Shown here piece after piece: positions 5,604 to 8,189 of a DNA stretch of 8,189 bases (position 1 is the first letter of the stretch; each line of letters begins with the position of its first letter). The DNA comes from an uncultured Clostridia bacterium (lineage in GTDB: Bacteria; Bacillota; Clostridia; Christensenellales; Aristaeellaceae), in NCBI GenBank assembly GCA_946410395.1, contig CAMKAE010000091.1:1-8189 (forward strand). Reading direction: 5' to 3'. The notes beneath the pieces are model-generated. The model was given only the letters and a program-made list of their open reading frames with translations. It made no database searches and was not told the DNA's origin. The translations under genes were made by a program, and so were the position numbers.

Positions 5604-6446
5604 ATGAGCGGAATCAGGATTTATGCCTTTGCGGACGAGGCGAGCGGGTCCCTGGAGGGACAGATCGCGGCGATGCGCCGCAACGGCCTGCAAGGCGTGG
5701 AACTGCGGAATGTGAACGGCGTGAACGTGTCGGACCTGACGATCGCGCAGGCGAAGGAGATCCGCGTGGCGCTGGAGGGCGAAGGCCTGACGGTGTGGTC
5801 GGCCGGCTCGCCCCTGGGCAAGATCGGCGTCAAGGATCTCTTCGGCCCGCACCTGGAAAAGCTGAAGCGGACCCTGGAGGTCTGCGCGGCGCTCGGCGCG
5901 CAGCGGATCCGGATGTTCTCCTTCTATACGCCCGGCGGGGAGGATCCAGCGGACTACCGCCAGCTGGTCCTGGACCGGCTCGGCGAGATGGCGGACTGCG
6001 CCGAGGGCACCGGCATCCGTCTCTGCCACGAGAACGAGAAGGGCATCTACGGCGACAACGCCGCCCGCTGCCTGGACCTGCTCACCGCCGAGCCTCGGCT
6101 GGGGGGCGTGTTCGACCCGGCCAACTTCGTCCAGTGCGGCCAGGACACCCTCGCGGCCTGGGCGCTGCTGAAGGACCGCATCGACTACCTGCACATCAAG
6201 GACGCCTTCTTCGCCGACGGCCGCGTGGTGCCCGCCGGAAAGGGCGAGGGCCATGTGCCGGAGATCGTCGCGGACTACCTGGCCCGCGGCGGCACCGCCG
6301 TGACCGTCGAGCCGCACCTGACGGTCTTTGCCGGCCTGGAGGCCCTGGAAAAGGAGGGCGGCCGCAGCGCCGTAGGCGCCTTCGCCTACCCGAGCGCCGA
6401 CGCGGCCTTTGACGCGGCCTGTCAGGCCCTGAAGGCCCTGCTGTGA
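5604..6446 (+). CDS. Sugar phosphate isomerase/epimerase-type TIM-barrel protein
   Basis: A 280-residue cytoplasmic protein of the xylose-isomerase-like TIM-barrel (AP endonuclease 2 fold) superfamily, whose members isomerise or epimerise sugars or their derivatives using a divalent metal. Expected features: early strand GVELRNVNG with Glu33; LCHENEKGIYGD with Glu143 (residues 140-151); GVFDPANF with Asp171; YLHIKDA with His197; GKGEGHVP (212-219); and VTVEPHL with Glu236. Glu143, Asp171, His197 and Glu236 are the likely metal ligands by family analogy. The start is the ATG at 5604, preceded by GGAAGGG and a good promoter. It is the first gene of a rightward unit and the next gene begins 16 nt after its stop. 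The true substrate is unknown; the superfamily is functionally broad. It is clearly distinct from the second isomerase-type gene downstream, so the two probably act on different compounds. Confidence 0.87.
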   Translation: MSGIRIYAFADEASGSLEGQIAAMRRNGLQGVELRNVNGVNVSDLTIAQAKEIRVALEGEGLTVWSAGSPLGKIGVKDLFGPHLEKLKRTLEVCAALGAQRIRMFSFYTPGGEDPADYRQLVLDRLGEMADCAEGTGIRLCHENEKGIYGDNAARCLDLLTAEPRLGGVFDPANFVQCGQDTLAAWALLKDRIDYLHIKDAFFADGRVVPAGKGEGHVPEIVADYLARGGTAVTVEPHLTVFAGLEALEKEGGRSAVGAFAYPSADAAFDAACQALKALL

Positions 6447-6462
6447 CGGAGGAGCGTGCAAG

Positions 6463-7212
6463 ATGAAGATCGGCGCCCAGCTTTTCACCCTGCGGGAGTA
6501 TACGCAGAATCTCGACGATTTCGCACAGACCCTGAAGCGCGTGGCCGACATGGGCTACCCCGCCGTGCAGGTCTCCGCCACCTGTCCCTTTGAGGCCGGA
6601 TGGCTGAAGGAGCAGCTGGACCGCAACGGTCTGCAGTGCGTGCTGACCCACACCCCGGTACCCCGGCTGCGCGGCGAGCTGGACGCGGTCATCGCGGATC
6701 ACGGCGTCTTCGGCTGCGGGCATGTGGGCCTGGGCTGGTGGTCCTTCGACCCAGCGCAGGGCATGGGCTGGGATGACTTCATGGCCATCTTCCCGCCCAT
6801 CGCCCGCAAGCTGCGGGAGCACGGTCTGCTGTTCATGTACCACAACCACGACCAGGAATTCCGCCGGCTGGACGGCAAGCTGATCCTGGAGCGCCTGGCG
6901 GAAGCCCTGCCGCCGGAGGAGATGGGCTTCACGCTGGACACCTTCTGGGTCCAGGCCGGCGGCGGCGATCCGGCGCAGTGGCTGGAGCGCCTGGCCGGGC
7001 GCATTCCCTGCATCCATCTGAAGGATTATGCCTACGGGCGGAAAATGGCCGTCCTGGGCGAGGGCAACCTGAATTTCGACCGGATCCTCGAGAAGGCGGA
7101 GGCCGGCGGCACCCAATGGCTGCTGGTGGAACAGGACGACTGCAACGGGGAGGACCCCTTCGACTGTCTCCGGCGCTCCTTCGCCTGGCTCAAAAGCCGC
7201 GGGCTCGCGTAA
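6463..7212 (+). CDS. Second sugar phosphate isomerase/epimerase-type TIM-barrel protein
   Basis: A 249-residue cytoplasmic TIM-barrel protein of the same superfamily as its neighbour but a different subgroup. It starts MKIGAQLFTLREY (first strand), then GYPAVQVSA, FMYHNHDQEF with His127 and His129, GFTLDTFWVQAGGGDP with Asp159, CIHLKDYA with His185 and Asp188, LGEGNLNF with Glu200, and LLVEQDDC with Glu223. Glu/Asp/His/Glu residues at barrel-strand ends fit metal-dependent sugar isomerases or epimerases. The first-strand-pair position that is Glu33 in the upstream protein is Gln36 here, so ligands or substrate may differ. The ATG at 6463 has GGAGGAG (6448-6454) 8 nt upstream. Sixteen nt separate it from the preceding gene and 36 nt from the STAS-kinase gene, with no terminator visible. 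The substrate cannot be assigned. Confidence 0.87.
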   Translation: MKIGAQLFTLREYTQNLDDFAQTLKRVADMGYPAVQVSATCPFEAGWLKEQLDRNGLQCVLTHTPVPRLRGELDAVIADHGVFGCGHVGLGWWSFDPAQGMGWDDFMAIFPPIARKLREHGLLFMYHNHDQEFRRLDGKLILERLAEALPPEEMGFTLDTFWVQAGGGDPAQWLERLAGRIPCIHLKDYAYGRKMAVLGEGNLNFDRILEKAEAGGTQWLLVEQDDCNGEDPFDCLRRSFAWLKSRGLA

Positions 7213-7248
7213 CACCGCTCCCACACAAGCGTGAGAGGAGGAACGACC

Positions 7249-8189
7249 ATGAAAGCATACGAAACGCCCAATGGCCTGACGATCCGCCTGGACGAGCGCC
7301 TGGAGGCGCTTCAGGCGGCCGACGCGGAAAAAGAGTTCCTGCGCCTTGTCCGGGAACACCCGGGACAGGACGTGTGCCTAGACGCACAGGACCTGCGCTA
7401 CATCTCCTCCTCCGGTCTTCGCGCGCTGATGACGCTGCGCAAGGCGCTGGATCAAAACCTGGTCATCCGGAACGTCTCCCCGGAGGTCTACGAGGTCTTC
7501 GACCTGACCGGCTTTCTGATGCTGATGGACATTCGCCGGAAAATGCGGGAGATCGACGTGTCGGGCTGTCCCGTCATCGGCCGGGGCGCCTTCGGCACCG
7601 TGTACCGCCTCAACGACGACACGGTCGTCAAGGTCTATCCCGGCGGCGAGGCCTACTACGACATGATCCGCCGGGAGCAGGACCTGGCAAAGCAGGCCTT
7701 CGTCCGGGGCATTCCCACCGCCATCCCCTTTGACATCGTGCAGGTGGGGGACTGCTACGGCACCGTCTTTGAGATGGTGAACGCCAAGAGCTGCATCGAC
7801 CTGATCCGCGAGGATCCGGCGCGCTTTGACGAGGTCATCCGCCGGTACGCGGACTTCATCCTGCTGATCCACAGCTTTGAGGACGCCCTGGGTCGGCTGC
7901 CGGACGCCCGGGACAAGTGTCGGCAGCGCCTCGAAGCCGTCGCGCCCTGCCTGCCGGAGGCCGTGGCAGCCCGCCTGCGGGAGTTGATCGCAGCCATGCC
8001 GGAGAACCGCCACCTCGTGCACGGCGACATTCACCTCAAGAACGTGATGATGAATGGCGACGAGCCGATCATCATCGACATGGACACCCTGAGCAACGGC
8101 GACCCGGTCTTCGATTACGCCGGCCTGTTCATGACCTACATCGCCTTCGGCGAGCTCAACCCGGAGAACTCCCCGGCCTTCCACGGCAT
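7249..8189 (+). CDS. STAS domain-kinase/phosphotransferase fusion protein, 3' end outside window
   Basis: An open frame of at least 313 codons, running off the window, with two recognisable parts. Residues 1 to about 100 look like a STAS (anti-sigma-antagonist, SpoIIAA/RsbV-like) domain: LTIRLDERL, VCLDAQDLRYISSSGLRALM, NVSPEVYEVFDLTGF. Ser54 in SSSG aligns with the serine that is phosphorylated in SpoIIAA; the preceding Asp is Ser53. Residues from about 108 form a kinase-fold domain: glycine-rich loop IGRGAFGTVY (Gly111, Gly113, Gly116), VVKVY with Lys128, RREQ with Glu143, EMVNAKS hinge (175-181), catalytic loop HGDIHLKN with Asp260 and Asn265, and IIDMDT with Asp277 as the Mg ligand. The catalytic loop is of aminoglycoside/choline-phosphotransferase (APH) style. 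The start follows GAGGAGGA (about 7 nt spacing). All key catalytic residues are present, so it should be active. The substrate, whether its own STAS serine, another protein or a small molecule, is unknown. Confidence 0.85.
   Translation, partial: MKAYETPNGLTIRLDERLEALQAADAEKEFLRLVREHPGQDVCLDAQDLRYISSSGLRALMTLRKALDQNLVIRNVSPEVYEVFDLTGFLMLMDIRRKMREIDVSGCPVIGRGAFGTVYRLNDDTVVKVYPGGEAYYDMIRREQDLAKQAFVRGIPTAIPFDIVQVGDCYGTVFEMVNAKSCIDLIREDPARFDEVIRRYADFILLIHSFEDALGRLPDARDKCRQRLEAVAPCLPEAVAARLRELIAAMPENRHLVHGDIHLKNVMMNGDEPIIIDMDTLSNGDPVFDYAGLFMTYIAFGELNPENSPAFHG

Noticed and set aside
5442..6551. Minus-strand open frame of 369 codons
   Set aside because: It is antisense to the first isomerase-type gene and both divergent promoters; no family features are seen.
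7213..7248. Imperfect hairpin between the second isomerase-type gene and the STAS-kinase gene
   Set aside because: The short CTC-CAC/GTG-GAG pairing has mismatches and there is no T-run, and it overlaps the ribosome binding site; it is not a terminator.
6196..7359. Minus-strand open frame of 387 codons
   Set aside because: It is antisense to both isomerase-type genes, ends in an Arg-rich low-complexity tail and has no ribosome site.
6978..7733. Plus-strand open frame of 251 codons overlapping two genes
   Set aside because: It is out of frame with the second isomerase-type gene and the STAS-kinase gene, both of which are well supported; its product is Arg/Gly/Pro-rich noise.
7378..8184. Minus-strand open frame of 268 codons
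   Set aside because: It is antisense to the STAS-kinase gene, whose domains are clear.

Overview
The window is GC-rich bacterial DNA with strong AGGAGG-type ribosome binding sites, sigma70/sigmaA-like promoters and short intergenic gaps. These features, together with the gene families present (SGNH/DUF4358/MBOAT acylation cassette, PgcA-type phosphosugar mutase, paired TIM-barrel sugar isomerases), suggest a high-GC member of the Clostridia (Firmicutes), perhaps a gut or rumen lineage. That assignment is an inference from gene style, not from a marker gene. I found no rRNA, tRNA, CRISPR array or transposase.

Left part (1-3438, all minus strand). A leftward operon encodes a secreted SGNH hydrolase-like protein (1860-2639), a small secreted DUF4358-type protein (1399-1857) and an MBOAT-family membrane O-acyltransferase (1-1391, only its last few codons missing). 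The genes are 2 and 7 nt apart, and the last two start with GTG. A good promoter (2692-2720) lies just upstream of the SGNH gene. Upstream of that, a GC-rich hairpin followed by four T's (2734-2758) probably ends the preceding gene, a secreted protein of unknown function (2779-3438). The cassette looks like a cell-envelope or exopolysaccharide O-acetylation system.

Middle (3439-5603). A non-coding stretch of 276 bp carries a 111-bp palindromic, MITE-like repeat (3488-3598) and two hairpins downstream of the next gene. A full-length phosphoglucomutase/phosphomannomutase (3715-5436, minus) follows. Its promoter is back to back with a promoter firing rightward (5483-5511 and 5542-5570); both have a TATACT -10 box and a 17-nt spacer.

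Right part (5604-8189, plus strand). Two different sugar phosphate isomerase/epimerase-type TIM barrels (5604-6446 and 6463-7212) are followed by the most unusual gene of the window. This gene (7249 to beyond the end) fuses an anti-sigma-antagonist-like STAS domain to a protein-kinase-like/APH-like phosphotransferase domain. The three genes are 16 and 36 nt apart with no visible terminator, so they probably form one transcription unit joining carbohydrate metabolism to a possible signalling protein.
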